From contig NZ_CP028843.1 in assembly GCF_003058325.1 (NCBI RefSeq), forward strand, positions 3,266,501 to 3,330,500: a DNA stretch of 64,000 nucleotides. The letters run 5' to 3'. Positions 40,468 to 49,458 of this stretch are shown one piece after another; the stretch's first letter is position 1; each line of letters starts with the position of its first letter. The notes under the pieces were generated by a model, which was given only the letters and a program-made list of their open reading frames with translations, was not told the origin of the DNA and made no database searches. The stretch comes from Methylobacterium currus (lineage in GTDB: Bacteria; Pseudomonadota; Alphaproteobacteria; Rhizobiales; Beijerinckiaceae). A program made the position numbers and the translations under genes.

Positions 40468-42247
40468 TCACGCCGCCAGGGCGTAGTCGTCGGGCTCCGG
40501 CTCGGCTGCCATGAACTGGGCCCGGGCGAGTTCGGCGAAGCGGCCGCCCTCGGCCACCAGTTCGTCGAAGGTGCCGCTCTCGACGATCCGTCCCTCGTGG
40601 AAGACCAGGATGCGGTCGGCGTCGCGGATCGTCGACAGGCGGTGGGCGATCAACGAAGGTGGTGCGTCCCTCCATCACCGCCTCCAGGGCGCCCTGGAGC
40701 TTGCGCTCGGTGGCGGCGTCGAGCGCGCTCGTCGCCTCGTCGAGGATCAGGACCGGCGGGTTCTTCAGGAGCGCCCGGGCGATCGAGAGCCGCTGGCGCT
40801 CGCCCCCCGAGAGCGAGCGGCCGCGCTCGCCGATGACCGTGTCGAGCCCGTCGGGCTGGCGCGCCATGAATTCCGAGGCCTGGGCCCGCTCCAGCGCGTC
40901 GAGCATCTCGGCGTCGGTGGCGTCGGGCCGGCCGACCTGGAGGTTCTCGCGGATCGAGCGGGCGAACAGCATCGGCTCCTGGAACACCACGCCGATGTTG
41001 TGGCGCAGGGACGAGAGGGCGATGTCGCGAAGGTCCTCGCCGTCGATGCGGATCGTGCCGGCATCGGGGTCGAAGGCGCGGTGCAGCAGGCCGAGCGTCG
41101 TCGACTTGCCCGACCCCGTCGTGCCGACGAGGGCCACGGTCTCGCCGGCGCGGGCCGTGAACGAGACCCCGTCGAGGGCCGGGCGGCGACCGTCATAGGA
41201 GAAGCGCACGTCCTCGAACGACACGTCGCCGTCGAGCCGCGCCACCGCCTTGGCGCCGGGCCGGTCGTGGACGGCGGGCACGGTGTCGAGGATCTCGAAG
41301 AATTCCTGCATCTTCGGCGCCTGCAGGAAGACGCCGTTGACGAAGGCGACGACCTGATCGAGCCGGGTGACCAGCATCGTGGCGAGGCTCATGAACGAGA
41401 CCACGTCGCCGACGGTGGCCATCCCGTGGCCGTGCAGCACGATGCCGGTGACGAAGATCGCCGTCATGGTCAGGGTCGCCGAGGCGCGGGTGGCGACCGA
41501 GGCGAGCGCCCACCAGGACAGGACCGGGATCTGCGCGGCGAGCAGGTCGCGGATGATGCCGTGCATCGCCTCCTTCTCGGCCTTGGCGCGGGTGAAGGAC
41601 TGGATCACCGCGACGTTGCCGAGGGCGTCCGAGGCGTGGGCCGCGAGGCCCGAATGATACGCCTCGACCTTGCCCTGGAGGGACTCGGTGCGGCGCAGGA
41701 CGAAGGTGGTGAGCGTGGTGAACACCACCATCAGGGCGACCAGGATCGAGCCGAGCTGCCAGTTGAGGAACAGCGTCAGCGGCAGCAGCACGACGAGGGA
41801 GACGAGCGCGGCGCAATGGTCGCGGAAGAAGCCGAGCCAGGTCGCCGCCATGCCGCTCGTCCCCTCCAGCATCGCCTTCAGCACCCGGCCCGAATGATTG
41901 GCCGAGTGGAAGGCGAGCGGCAGGTCGAGGACGTGCTCGAAGTAGTTCGCCATGGCCGAGAGCCGGCTGCGATGGGCGAGCCGGTCGGCATGGAGCGCGA
42001 TCAAGACGCCGGCAGCGATCGAGAACAGCCCGAAGGCCACCCAGGCACCGACGAGGACGAGGAGGCCGGACGTGCCGGCGCCGCCGGCCGGCAGGTTGGT
42101 CAGTCGGTCGATGATGCGGCCGAACAGCACCGGCTCGGCGAAGGCCGCCACCGCCAGGGCGACGTTCGCGGCCGCCAGAAGCACCCCGAGACGCAGATCG
42201 GGCCCGAGCTGGCCCATGACCCGAACATAGAGCCTGATCAACCGCAT
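40468..42247 (-). pseudogene. ndvA: NdvA/ChvA-like glucan exporter ABC protein, one-base frameshift
   Basis: A full-length half-size ABC exporter of about 592 residues, broken near its end. From ATG 42247 ([20 protein letters not shown]) it has six membrane helices, Walker [16 protein letters not shown], signature [17 protein letters not shown] and Walker [18 protein letters not shown]. After MEGRTTFV an extra A at 40652-40653 shifts the frame, giving [10 protein letters not shown] instead of the H-loop [18 protein letters not shown], which continues in the next frame to 40468. The N-terminus and style match the cyclic beta-1,2-glucan exporter NdvA/ChvA. A single-base change would restore it, so a sequencing error is possible. 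Confidence 0.85.
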
Positions 42248-42525
42248 GGACGGTAAATCCTGATGAGATGCCCTTGTGATGCGGCCCGGGCGCTCGCCCG
42301 CCGCCTGCCCCGCGCGCGGCCTGTTGTGGCGGCCGTTCGATCGCATGCCCCCTCTATGACCGATTCTCGCTGAACGGCGCATGACGGCGTCGCGGCGAAG
42401 GGGCGGCATTTTTACCGTTCGTTGAGCCTGTTCGCCGTAATCTCCGGACCAGGACACACGCGACCGTCCGGTGACGCGCCCCGCGAACGGGGTCGCGCGA
42501 CGGCGCATGAAGGGGCCGAGCTCAG

Positions 42526-43299
42526 ATGGATATCGCAACCGGCGCCGGCCTCGTCGGCGGCATCGCGGTCGTGTTCGTGCTCATCATGATCGACGGCGGC
42601 AACTTCGCCGCCTATTTCGACAAGCACGCGGTGATCGTGATCTTCGGCGGCGCCACCGCCGCCACCATGCTGCGCTTCCCCTTCTCGGTCATCGTGCACG
42701 GCGTGCCGATGGGGCTGCGCTACGCCTTCAACATGCGGGCGATCCGGCCGCGCGAGCTGATCGACGAGATCACCAAGATCGCCGACGTGGTCAAGCGCCA
42801 GGGCCCGATGGCGATCGAGAACCTCGAGATCTCGGACCCGTTCCTGGCGCAGGGCGTGCGCTACATCGCCGACGGCTACGACCGCGAGTTCATCCGCGAC
42901 ACGATGGAGCGCGACCGCGACAACTTCCTGATGCATCTCGACGAGGGCTCGAAGGTGTACCGCGCCTTCGGCGACTGCGCCCCGGCCTGGGGCATGATCG
43001 GCACCATCCTCGGCATGGTGACGATGTTCGCCAACATGTCCGACCCCTCGAAGCTCGGCCCCGCCATGGCGACCGCTTTGCTCGCCACCCTCTACGGCGC
43101 GCTGATCGCCAACATGATCACCCTGCCGATCGCCGACAAGCTGCACGTCAAGCTCGAGGAGGAGGACGTCTCCCGCACGCTCATCATCGACGGGGTGCTG
43201 CTGATCCGCGACGCCAAGAGCGCCTCGCTGGTGCGCGAGATGCTGATCGCCTACCTGCCGCACAATCATCGTGACGAGATGGCCGCCGAGGCGGCGTGA
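42526..43299 (+). CDS. motA: Flagellar motor stator protein MotA
   Basis: 257 aa, four helices. It shows [20 protein letters not shown], the cytoplasmic loop with charged residues, and [19 protein letters not shown] and [20 protein letters not shown] for helices 3-4 that line the proton path. With MotB it forms the torque-generating stator. Start ATG 42526 follows GAGCTCAG. The last 30 bases are repeated downstream of the stop. motB follows after 91 bases. Confidence 0.93.
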   Translation: MDIATGAGLVGGIAVVFVLIMIDGGNFAAYFDKHAVIVIFGGATAATMLRFPFSVIVHGVPMGLRYAFNMRAIRPRELIDEITKIADVVKRQGPMAIENLEISDPFLAQGVRYIADGYDREFIRDTMERDRDNFLMHLDEGSKVYRAFGDCAPAWGMIGTILGMVTMFANMSDPSKLGPAMATALLATLYGALIANMITLPIADKLHVKLEEEDVSRTLIIDGVLLIRDAKSASLVREMLIAYLPHNHRDEMAAEAA

Positions 43300-43334
43300 C
43301 CCACCGCGACGAGACGGCCGCCGAGGCGGCCTGA
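43270..43334. repeat. 30-bp direct duplication of the motA 3' end including the stop
   Basis: The final 30 bases of motA (43270-43299, ending GAGGCGGCGTGA) recur at 43305-43334 with 27 of 30 identical, spaced by 35 bases, and include a second TGA. The copy lies in the motA-motB spacer and is out of frame with motA. Confidence 0.85.
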
Positions 43335-43390
43335 GCAAACGCCCCTGAACGAACGCCGACGTGTGAGCGCCCGTCGAGGAGACCTGAGCG

Positions 43391-44221
43391 GTGGCTAGAA
43401 AGAAGCGCGGCGCCCATGGCGGCCACGGCTGGTTCGTGACCTTCGCGGACCTCATGGCGCTGCTGATGAGCTTCTTCGTGATGATCGCGGCCTATTCGAC
43501 GCAGGATCAGAAGAAGCTCCAGCTGGTGGCGGGCTCGATGCGCGACGCCTTCGGCAACAACCGGGAGTCACGCTTCGCCGGCATCATCGAGAAGAACGGC
43601 CTGCCCGCGGCGACCAAGCTGCGCGACACCCGCGACATCGCGCCGGAAAAGTCCTCCGACCGCGTCGAGCCGCCCACCCCGGACGAGGTCCTGGCCGACG
43701 GCGTGCAGGACAATGCGTACAAGGATGCGTTCGGCCTCGCCGTGACCTCCCTGCGCCAGGCGCTGCAGGACCTGCCGGAGATCGCCGAACTGTCGAAGAG
43801 CATCGTGATCGAGGTGACGGCGAAGGGCCTCGACATCTCCCTCGTCGACCAGGACAACCGCTCGATGTTCCCGGAGGGCTCAACCCGGCCGAACGACCGC
43901 ACCCGCCAGGTGCTGGAGCGGATCGTCCCGACCCTGCGCCGTCTGCCCAACCGCATCGCGGTGACCGGCTACACCGCCGCCGACCGCCCCGGCCGCCGCC
44001 CCGCCGCCCCGCCCTGGGAGCTCTCCGCCGGCCGAGCGGTCAGCGTGCGCGAGATCCTGGCCGGGAGCGGGCTGCCCGGCGACCGCTTCGCCGCCGTCTC
44101 CGGCAAGGCCGACACCGAGCCGCTGTTTCCCGACAACCCGTACCTGCCGGCCAACCGCCGGGTGACGGTAACGCTGCTCAACGAGGCGCCGCCGACGCCG
44201 CGGGGGGTGGGCTTCCCGTAA
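43391..44221 (+). CDS. motB: Flagellar motor stator protein MotB
   Basis: 276 aa from GTG 43391 (GAGGAG ten bases upstream). Basic N-terminus, single helix WFVTFADLMALLMSFFVMIA with the proton-binding Asp at residue 20, a plug/linker, then an OmpA-like peptidoglycan-binding domain (about 140-265: DISLVDQDNRSMFPEGSTRP, RRLPNRIAVTGYTAADRPG, SAGRAVSVREILAGSGLPGD and NRRVTVTLLNE). It anchors the stator to the wall. It follows motA in the same direction, as is usual. Confidence 0.93.
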   Translation: MARKKRGAHGGHGWFVTFADLMALLMSFFVMIAAYSTQDQKKLQLVAGSMRDAFGNNRESRFAGIIEKNGLPAATKLRDTRDIAPEKSSDRVEPPTPDEVLADGVQDNAYKDAFGLAVTSLRQALQDLPEIAELSKSIVIEVTAKGLDISLVDQDNRSMFPEGSTRPNDRTRQVLERIVPTLRRLPNRIAVTGYTAADRPGRRPAAPPWELSAGRAVSVREILAGSGLPGDRFAAVSGKADTEPLFPDNPYLPANRRVTVTLLNEAPPTPRGVGFP

Positions 44222-44257
44222 AGGATGCGAGCCGGAAAGTCGCGCCGGGATGGGTGG

Positions 44258-45034
44258 TCACGGCGCGGCGCGGCGGAGGCCCGAGAGGACGCGGATGTCG
44301 TTCCGGCGGCAGGTTTCCTCCTGGCTCGGTTCCGCCCATCCGAGGTCGGACACCGCGTAGCCGCACGCCTCCATGGCCGCGGCGACCTCCTGCGTCGGGG
44401 ATCCGTAGACGCCGTGAGTCTCGACCAGCAGCACGCGCGGACGGATCGTCATCTCACGGACGATCCCGATTTCGGCTCCCTCGCAATCGAGCTCGAGCAC
44501 GTCGCAGGGCGGAAGCTCGGCGGCAGGCAGCACCTCCCCTCGCCCGGTGATGCTCCCATACACGGCGATGGACGAGCCGACGACGGCGTGCCGGACGGTC
44601 AGGTTCCCGACCCCGTTCAGCGCCGCCGTTCTGCCGACGAGCCGGCAATTGTCCAGGCTGCCCTCGAAGCACGTGACAGGGCCGGACGGGCCCGTGAGCA
44701 GGGCGGCATTCACCGCCGTGACGCCGATGCCGCCCCCGATCACGACCACGCGGTCTCCGGGCCGGACATGGGCACCGAGACCACCGACCAGGGCCGCCTC
44801 GTAGCTCGAATTGCCGCTCGGATCGGTCATCCACCACGGGAGCCAGGCGCGGGGGACGTACCGGTCGGCGACGGTCAGGCCATTGCAGGTCAGCACCCCG
44901 CCGAGGCGCGCCGGCCCGGAGACCGGCAAGAGCGGACGGACGCCGCGCCGATAGGCAAAGCCGAGCCCACGGCTCGCGAGGTTGCGCAGGCCGTCCTGGC
45001 GCAGAATCCGGACCACCTTCGAGAGCCCCCGCAT
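44258..45034 (-). CDS. FkbM family SAM-dependent methyltransferase
   Basis: 258 aa from ATG 45034. The SAM-binding motif VVVIGGGIGVTAVNAALLTG, the following CFEGSLDNCRLVGRTAALNG and the acidic LELDCEGAEIGIVREM match FkbM methyltransferases, which often O-methylate sugars or polyketides. N-terminal 80 residues are basic and of unknown role. The frame stays open upstream to 45394 through a palindromic repeat, which is not coding. Target unknown. Confidence 0.85.
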   Translation of the reverse strand: MRGLSKVVRILRQDGLRNLASRGLGFAYRRGVRPLLPVSGPARLGGVLTCNGLTVADRYVPRAWLPWWMTDPSGNSSYEAALVGGLGAHVRPGDRVVVIGGGIGVTAVNAALLTGPSGPVTCFEGSLDNCRLVGRTAALNGVGNLTVRHAVVGSSIAVYGSITGRGEVLPAAELPPCDVLELDCEGAEIGIVREMTIRPRVLLVETHGVYGSPTQEVAAAMEACGYAVSDLGWAEPSQEETCRRNDIRVLSGLRRAAP

Positions 45035-45063
45035 CGCCGACCCTGCCCTTCCCCACCGAGAGA

Positions 45064-45197
45064 GTTTCCGACGACGTGGATACCGGTCCGGCGGAGACGA
45101 GCCTAGAGCAGCACCCGGTCGCGCTGCGATCGGGTGCTGCTCCAGATCCTTGATGTTGCCGCATCTCCTACGACGAACCGGTACCCACTTCGTCGGA
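45064..45197. repeat. Large nested palindrome (dispersed-repeat-like intergenic unit)
   Basis: Outer arms 45064-45092 (TTTCCGACGACGTGGATACC...) and 45169-45197 (CGACGAACCGGTACCCACTT...) are imperfect reverse complements over about 29 positions. Inside is a second hairpin, 45106-45122 against 45126-45142, with 16 of 17 paired (GAGCAGCACCCGGTCGC). The unit fills the space between the FkbM gene and a 50-aa gene and would fold as a long cruciform. The wording CCGACGAAGTGGGTACCGG is like repeats I recall from Methylobacterium and other Hyphomicrobiales intergenic regions. Confidence 0.7.
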
Positions 45198-45204
45198 AAA
45201 GGCT

Positions 45205-45357
45205 CTAGAGCTTCGAGATCGCCAGGATCGCCAGGGCGACGACCAACGCCGCGATGCCGATACGTACGAACGGCCGCAAGGAGTGGGTCTCGCGGTGCGG
45301 CTCCGCGGTCTCGTAGTCGTCCCAGATCGCGTCGCGGAAATGGGGCTGCGTCGCCAT
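45205..45357 (-). CDS. Small single-pass membrane protein, 50 aa
   Basis: Starts MATQPHFRDAIWDDYETAEP, continues with a basic stretch and ends in one hydrophobic helix (VRIGIAALVVALAILAISKL). A ribosome site GGAGAG lies nine bases before the ATG. A short acidic/aromatic cytoplasmic segment plus a C-terminal helix is a tail-anchored layout. No family recognised. It lies alone, with a palindromic unit just downstream of its stop. Confidence 0.7.
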   Translation of the reverse strand: MATQPHFRDAIWDDYETAEPHRETHSLRPFVRIGIAALVVALAILAISKL

Positions 45358-45662
45358 GCGTCATCTCTCCATTCAGCGACATGACGTAAGGCAAGAGAGG
45401 TCGCCCGATAAACTCCGTCCTTTCCGCAAGGCGAACAGATCCTTAAAGTCCCGCATCCCGGCCCGTGCGACGCATGAGCGCGCGCCGCGCCCCTCGGTCA
45501 TCACCGCCGCAATCCTGGGCTCCAGAACAGCTGGCCAGACCATATGACCAAGATACATGACCAACACACTTGGCCAAGACCCAAGACACTTGGCCAAGAC
45601 AATCGTCCCTGCTTCGGGACAGGCTCCGGCCGACCGCACGATCGGCCTGCCCGCCCGGCGGC
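45358..45662. other. Intergenic region with a short direct repeat
   Basis: 305 bases without a supported gene between the 50-aa gene and the CAP gene (both minus strand). The only structure is at 45541-45600, where CACTTGGCCAAGAC occurs at 45567-45580 and 45587-45600 (period 20) next to two ATGACCAA-like words; CTTGGCCAAG is itself a perfect palindrome. It may be the 3' region of the CAP gene and the promoter of the small gene. Confidence 0.45.
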
Positions 45663-46193
45663 CTACTTCGCCACCAGCAGCGCCCAGTACACCTTGTACT
45701 TCGACCCTGGCGCATAGGCCGTCGCGATCCCCATCCGGGTCGCCGCGGGATCGAGCATCACGGCGTTGTGGGACGGGCTGTCGCGCCAGCCCGAGAACGC
45801 CTCGGCCAGGGTGTGGTAGCCGGCCGAGAGGTTGGCGGCCGGCTCCGGGTAGCCCATCCGGGCCGCCACCGTCTTGACGATGTCGGCCTGGCTCGGCCGG
45901 CCGGCGGCGGCCATCGCGGCGGTCTCGGTCTCGGCGAGGCGCTGGAGACCGGGATCGAGGGCGAGCGGCGGCAAACCCTTGTTGCGGCGGTAGGCGGCGA
46001 TCATGTCGCGGGCCGCGCCTGCGTCGATCTGCGCACCGGCTGCCGACATCGGCCAGTACAGGCTCGGTCCCGCCGCCCCGGTCGACACCCGCGTCGCCTC
46101 GGTCGCCGAGCAGGCTGCGAGGGCGAGCGGCAGGGCCAGGAAGACCACTCGCTTGAGGGCGAGGCGCTTCGACGCGGCGGGACGGAGGTTCAC
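45663..46193 (-). CDS. CAP (SCP/PR-1) domain lipoprotein
   Basis: 176 aa. Lipoprotein-type signal with lipobox LPLALAAC near residue 28, then a CAP domain: DMIAAYRRNKGLPPLALDPG, LQRLAETETAAMAAAG, and HTLAEAFSGWRDSPSHNAVM with the active-site-like His. Bacterial CAP proteins are extracytoplasmic, with debated hydrolase or binding roles. Its ATG overlaps the stop of the upstream MscS-type gene (46190-46193), so the two are coupled. Confidence 0.88.
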   Translation of the reverse strand: MNLRPAASKRLALKRVVFLALPLALAACSATEATRVSTGAAGPSLYWPMSAAGAQIDAGAARDMIAAYRRNKGLPPLALDPGLQRLAETETAAMAAAGRPSQADIVKTVAARMGYPEPAANLSAGYHTLAEAFSGWRDSPSHNAVMLDPAATRMGIATAYAPGSKYKVYWALLVAK

Positions 46194-48835
46194 GGCACGG
46201 TCTCGGGGGTTCGGCGACGCTCGGCCTCGGGCTCGTTGCGGGCCTCGGGACGGAAGGCGGCAGGATTCGTCATGCGGGCGATCTGCCCCATGGCATCCTG
46301 CATCGCGTCCAGCCCCTGAACCGTGACGATGCTCGCACCGGGTCCGAGATTGGGGATGAGACCCCCGTCCGACAAGGTCTTGAACACCGCGAAGTTGAGG
46401 TCGCTCTGCACCTTCGCTTGGGAGCCGACGTCGCTGATCATCGCGATCAGCTCGAATTCGAGGAAGGGATCGCCGATCTTGCGGAAGACCACCCGCGGCG
46501 GCGGCTCCTTCAGCACCTCCGGATGGGCCTTCGCGCAGCCGACGATCAGCTCGGCGGCGTGGACCGGGTCCTGGTTACGCAGGACGCTGACGGTGATCGT
46601 GACCCGGCCGGTGCGGTCGCCGCGGACCCGGTTCTTCACCACGCCGGAGATCAGGTTCGAGTTCGGCACGATCACGGCCGAGCGGTCGAAGGTCTGGATC
46701 TCGGTCGAGCGCACGCTGATGCGGCGGACATAGCCCTCGTTGTCGCCGATCACCACGAGGTCGCCGACCCGGATCGGCCGCTCCCAGAGCAGCAGCAGGC
46801 CGGAGACGAAGTTGTTGACGATCGATTGCAGGCCGAAACCGATACCGACCGACAGGGCGCCGGCCACGATGGTGAGCTTCTCCAGGCTGAGGCCCAGATA
46901 GGAGAAGGCCAGCGCCAGGGTGAGCAGGAAGCCGACATAGCCGCTCACCGTCGAGATCGAGTTGCGCAGGCCCGGATCGAGGTCGGTGGCCGGCAGGTAG
47001 GTGTTCTCGAGCCAGCGCTGCACCGCCCTGGTGATGACGAGGCCCAGCGTGAACAGCCCGATCGCGATGGCGATGGTCGAGAGCGAGATCGTCACCCCGC
47101 CGACGGTGAAGCCGAAGAACGCGGCCTGCGCCCAGGTGAAGATGTCGGTCGAATCGACGCCCCAGGAGGCGAGCAGCAGCACCCCGGCGGCGGTGAGCAG
47201 CAGCACCCGGACGAAGCCCGAGATCAGCACCGCGATCTGGTTCAGCGAGCGCTTGCGCAGGCCCGTATTGGCCTGGAGGGCCGTAGCGATGCGCGAATCG
47301 TCCTGGAGGGCCGAGCTCACCACGGCGTCGATGCTCGCGATCGCCAGGTAGAGGATGGCCGCGGCGATCGCGGTCCACATCAGCTGGTCGATCAGGAACG
47401 ACGACAGGGCGATGTAGCCGACCAGCGCCGACACGCCGATCGCCGCCACGACGATCCAGCCGAGGATGCGCAGGGGACCGCCGATGCCGGCGGTCGATTC
47501 GGCGGCGATGTAGGGCCCGAGGCAGGCCTCGTCGGTGTCGGCGCGGGCCGCGAACCGGCGCAGGCCCTCGGCCAGCACCACGGCGACCACCGCGGCGAAG
47601 ACCCCCTTGGTGACGATGGTGACCGGCAGGCTGAGCGAGAAGCCCTCGTTCAGCCCCTCGATGGTGCGGCCGACCGCGATCACCGAGGCGATGGCGATGA
47701 TCAGGCGGTTCAGCCGCTCGGCGGTGGCGTCGGTCATCGCGACGAGGCGCCAGGCCGGGCGGTCGGGCGAGAGCAGGGCGTCGGCCATCGCCTCGACGAC
47801 CGCCACGAAGGCCAGCGAGGCGACGATCCGGTGGGCTGCCGGCAGCAGGCGCACCGGCAGGAGCTCGGTCACGTCGAGGGTGTAGCCGACGAGGAAGCTG
47901 CCGAGCACCGCCGGCACCGCGCCGACGAGGAAGACCCGCCAGGCCGCCATCACCCGGGCGTAGCGGGTCGGCTGCGCGGTCTTGGACGAGCGGTGGCCGA
48001 TCCGCGGGGCGATGTGCCGGCGCCCGACATAGAGCGCCACCGAGACGCCGATCGCGAGCGCGAGCAGGAACAGGTTGAGCGCCGTGCCCCGGCGCTGGAC
48101 CTGGGTGACCGAGTCGTCGAGGGAGGATTTCAGCGCCCGCAGGTCGCGGGAATAGTCGCTGGTGGCGCGCATCCACAGGTTCGGGCTCACCAGGCCGTCG
48201 GTGCGCTCGAACAGGGCGCGGGTGAAGGCGGCGCGGCGGCGGTTGCTGATCTGGTCGGTGATCTGCTCGCTCTGGACCAGGAGCGAGCGGGCAAGCCGCA
48301 GGGTGTCGTCGATCTCGGCGACCCCGGCCTCGCGCTGGGCCCGCTCCTGCGCCACGTCGGCGCCCTCCGGCTCCTTCGGCTTCGGCCCGAGCTGGTTCAG
48401 CCGCTCCTTGGCCGCGTCCAGCCGCGGCCCGAGATGGTCGACCACCTGGCGCAGCCGGTCGGCCACCGGCGGGATGCCCTCGCGCAGGAGGACGAGATCG
48501 TCCTTGTTCAGCTCGCGGTGGGTCAGGGCCTGCTCGCGCTGGTCGAGGTCGGCCTTCTCGGCGTCGAGCTGGGCGCGGATCTGCTTGATCTGCTCGGAGA
48601 TCGGGGTCTGCGGCGGGGGTTTCGGCGGCTCCGCCGGCGCGGCAGCGGGCGCGGCGGGAGGCTGGCCGGCGGCGGGCTGGGCAGGCTTGGTGTCACCTTT
48701 GCCGGCCGGTGCCTGAGCCTGCGCGACCGTGGCCCGCTCCGGCTTCGCCACATGTCCCTGCGCCGCCGCGAGCCCGGGGCTCAGCAGCGCGGCCGCCAGG
48801 GCGATCGTCCATCGGCGAAGCTGTCTCATGCGCAA
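46190..48835 (-). CDS. Large MscS-family mechanosensitive channel (DUF3772 type)
   Basis: 881 aa. Signal peptide (RRWTIALAAALLSPGLAAAQ), Pro/Ala-rich linker, periplasmic coiled coil (about 80-250, DUF3772-like: QLDAEKADLDQREQALTHRE), about ten helices, and the MscS pore and beta domain: TIVAGALSVGIGFGLQSIVNN, GDLVVIGDNEGYVRRISVRS and TEIQTFDRSAVIVPNSNLIS. Large channels of this type (as MscK/YbiO) open under membrane tension and release solutes on osmotic downshock. It is translationally coupled to the CAP lipoprotein gene. Confidence 0.92.
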   Translation of the reverse strand: MRMRQLRRWTIALAAALLSPGLAAAQGHVAKPERATVAQAQAPAGKGDTKPAQPAAGQPPAAPAAAPAEPPKPPPQTPISEQIKQIRAQLDAEKADLDQREQALTHRELNKDDLVLLREGIPPVADRLRQVVDHLGPRLDAAKERLNQLGPKPKEPEGADVAQERAQREAGVAEIDDTLRLARSLLVQSEQITDQISNRRRAAFTRALFERTDGLVSPNLWMRATSDYSRDLRALKSSLDDSVTQVQRRGTALNLFLLALAIGVSVALYVGRRHIAPRIGHRSSKTAQPTRYARVMAAWRVFLVGAVPAVLGSFLVGYTLDVTELLPVRLLPAAHRIVASLAFVAVVEAMADALLSPDRPAWRLVAMTDATAERLNRLIIAIASVIAVGRTIEGLNEGFSLSLPVTIVTKGVFAAVVAVVLAEGLRRFAARADTDEACLGPYIAAESTAGIGGPLRILGWIVVAAIGVSALVGYIALSSFLIDQLMWTAIAAAILYLAIASIDAVVSSALQDDSRIATALQANTGLRKRSLNQIAVLISGFVRVLLLTAAGVLLLASWGVDSTDIFTWAQAAFFGFTVGGVTISLSTIAIAIGLFTLGLVITRAVQRWLENTYLPATDLDPGLRNSISTVSGYVGFLLTLALAFSYLGLSLEKLTIVAGALSVGIGFGLQSIVNNFVSGLLLLWERPIRVGDLVVIGDNEGYVRRISVRSTEIQTFDRSAVIVPNSNLISGVVKNRVRGDRTGRVTITVSVLRNQDPVHAAELIVGCAKAHPEVLKEPPPRVVFRKIGDPFLEFELIAMISDVGSQAKVQSDLNFAVFKTLSDGGLIPNLGPGASIVTVQGLDAMQDAMGQIARMTNPAAFRPEARNEPEAERRRTPETVP

Positions 48836-49458
48836 TCCTTCTCACCCGCGTCTCAGGCTCGTCTCCCGGCAGCCCGGCCTGGCCATGACGAGGCGGCCCG
48901 GCTTGAACGGCCGGCTTCCCTCGCGATGGGTCGGTTCGAGCCGTCTACCTAGGTCATCCGCCCGGACGAGGAAACCGGACGGGGGACCCGGAGGCGGGCC
49001 GCGGCATCGCGGATCAATGGGGCGAAAATCGGTGCCGAGCCCCGGCGGCCTCCGCCGCAGGGGCTCGGGACGCGGATCGGGACAGGGATTCGGGCCCGAA
49101 TCCCGGGGGCGGCAGAATCGTGTGAGGCGTGACGAGACGCCCCGGCTCGAAACCTTCACAACCCTGTCATGCTGCTATTAGACTAAGCCCCAATGGACTC
49201 GGCCTTTTCGTTCTGCTGCGGGAGGATGTCGGTGATCGCCCCTCATCAGCAGCCCAGACGGCGCCCGGATCGCATCCCGGCCGCGCCCCCCGGCGTCCGC
49301 TCCCCGAGCGGCCGTGGCGGGCATCCGCCGTGTCCCCCCACTCTCCCCGACCGGCTCGGAGGATAGGCGATGGTCCCCATCCCCTCTCCTGGCGAGCGAT
49401 GCGAGGACCGGCATCATGCCGGCTCCCCTCTCTGCGGTCGGCCCGTCGCCAGGGCAGG
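48836..49458. other. Intergenic region upstream of the MscS and HNH genes
   Basis: 623 bases between two divergent genes. Several open frames exist on both strands but none has a ribosome site, plausible composition or recognisable similarity. A less GC-rich patch at 49150-49215 (ttcacaaccctgtcatgctgctattagac) could hold a plus-strand promoter; the distance to the HNH start would leave a leader of about 270 bases. No RNA gene is recognised. Confidence 0.4.

Noticed and set aside
46418..48952. 844-codon plus-strand frame
   Set aside because: Antisense to the MscS channel gene; His/Arg/Gly/Asp-rich shadow.
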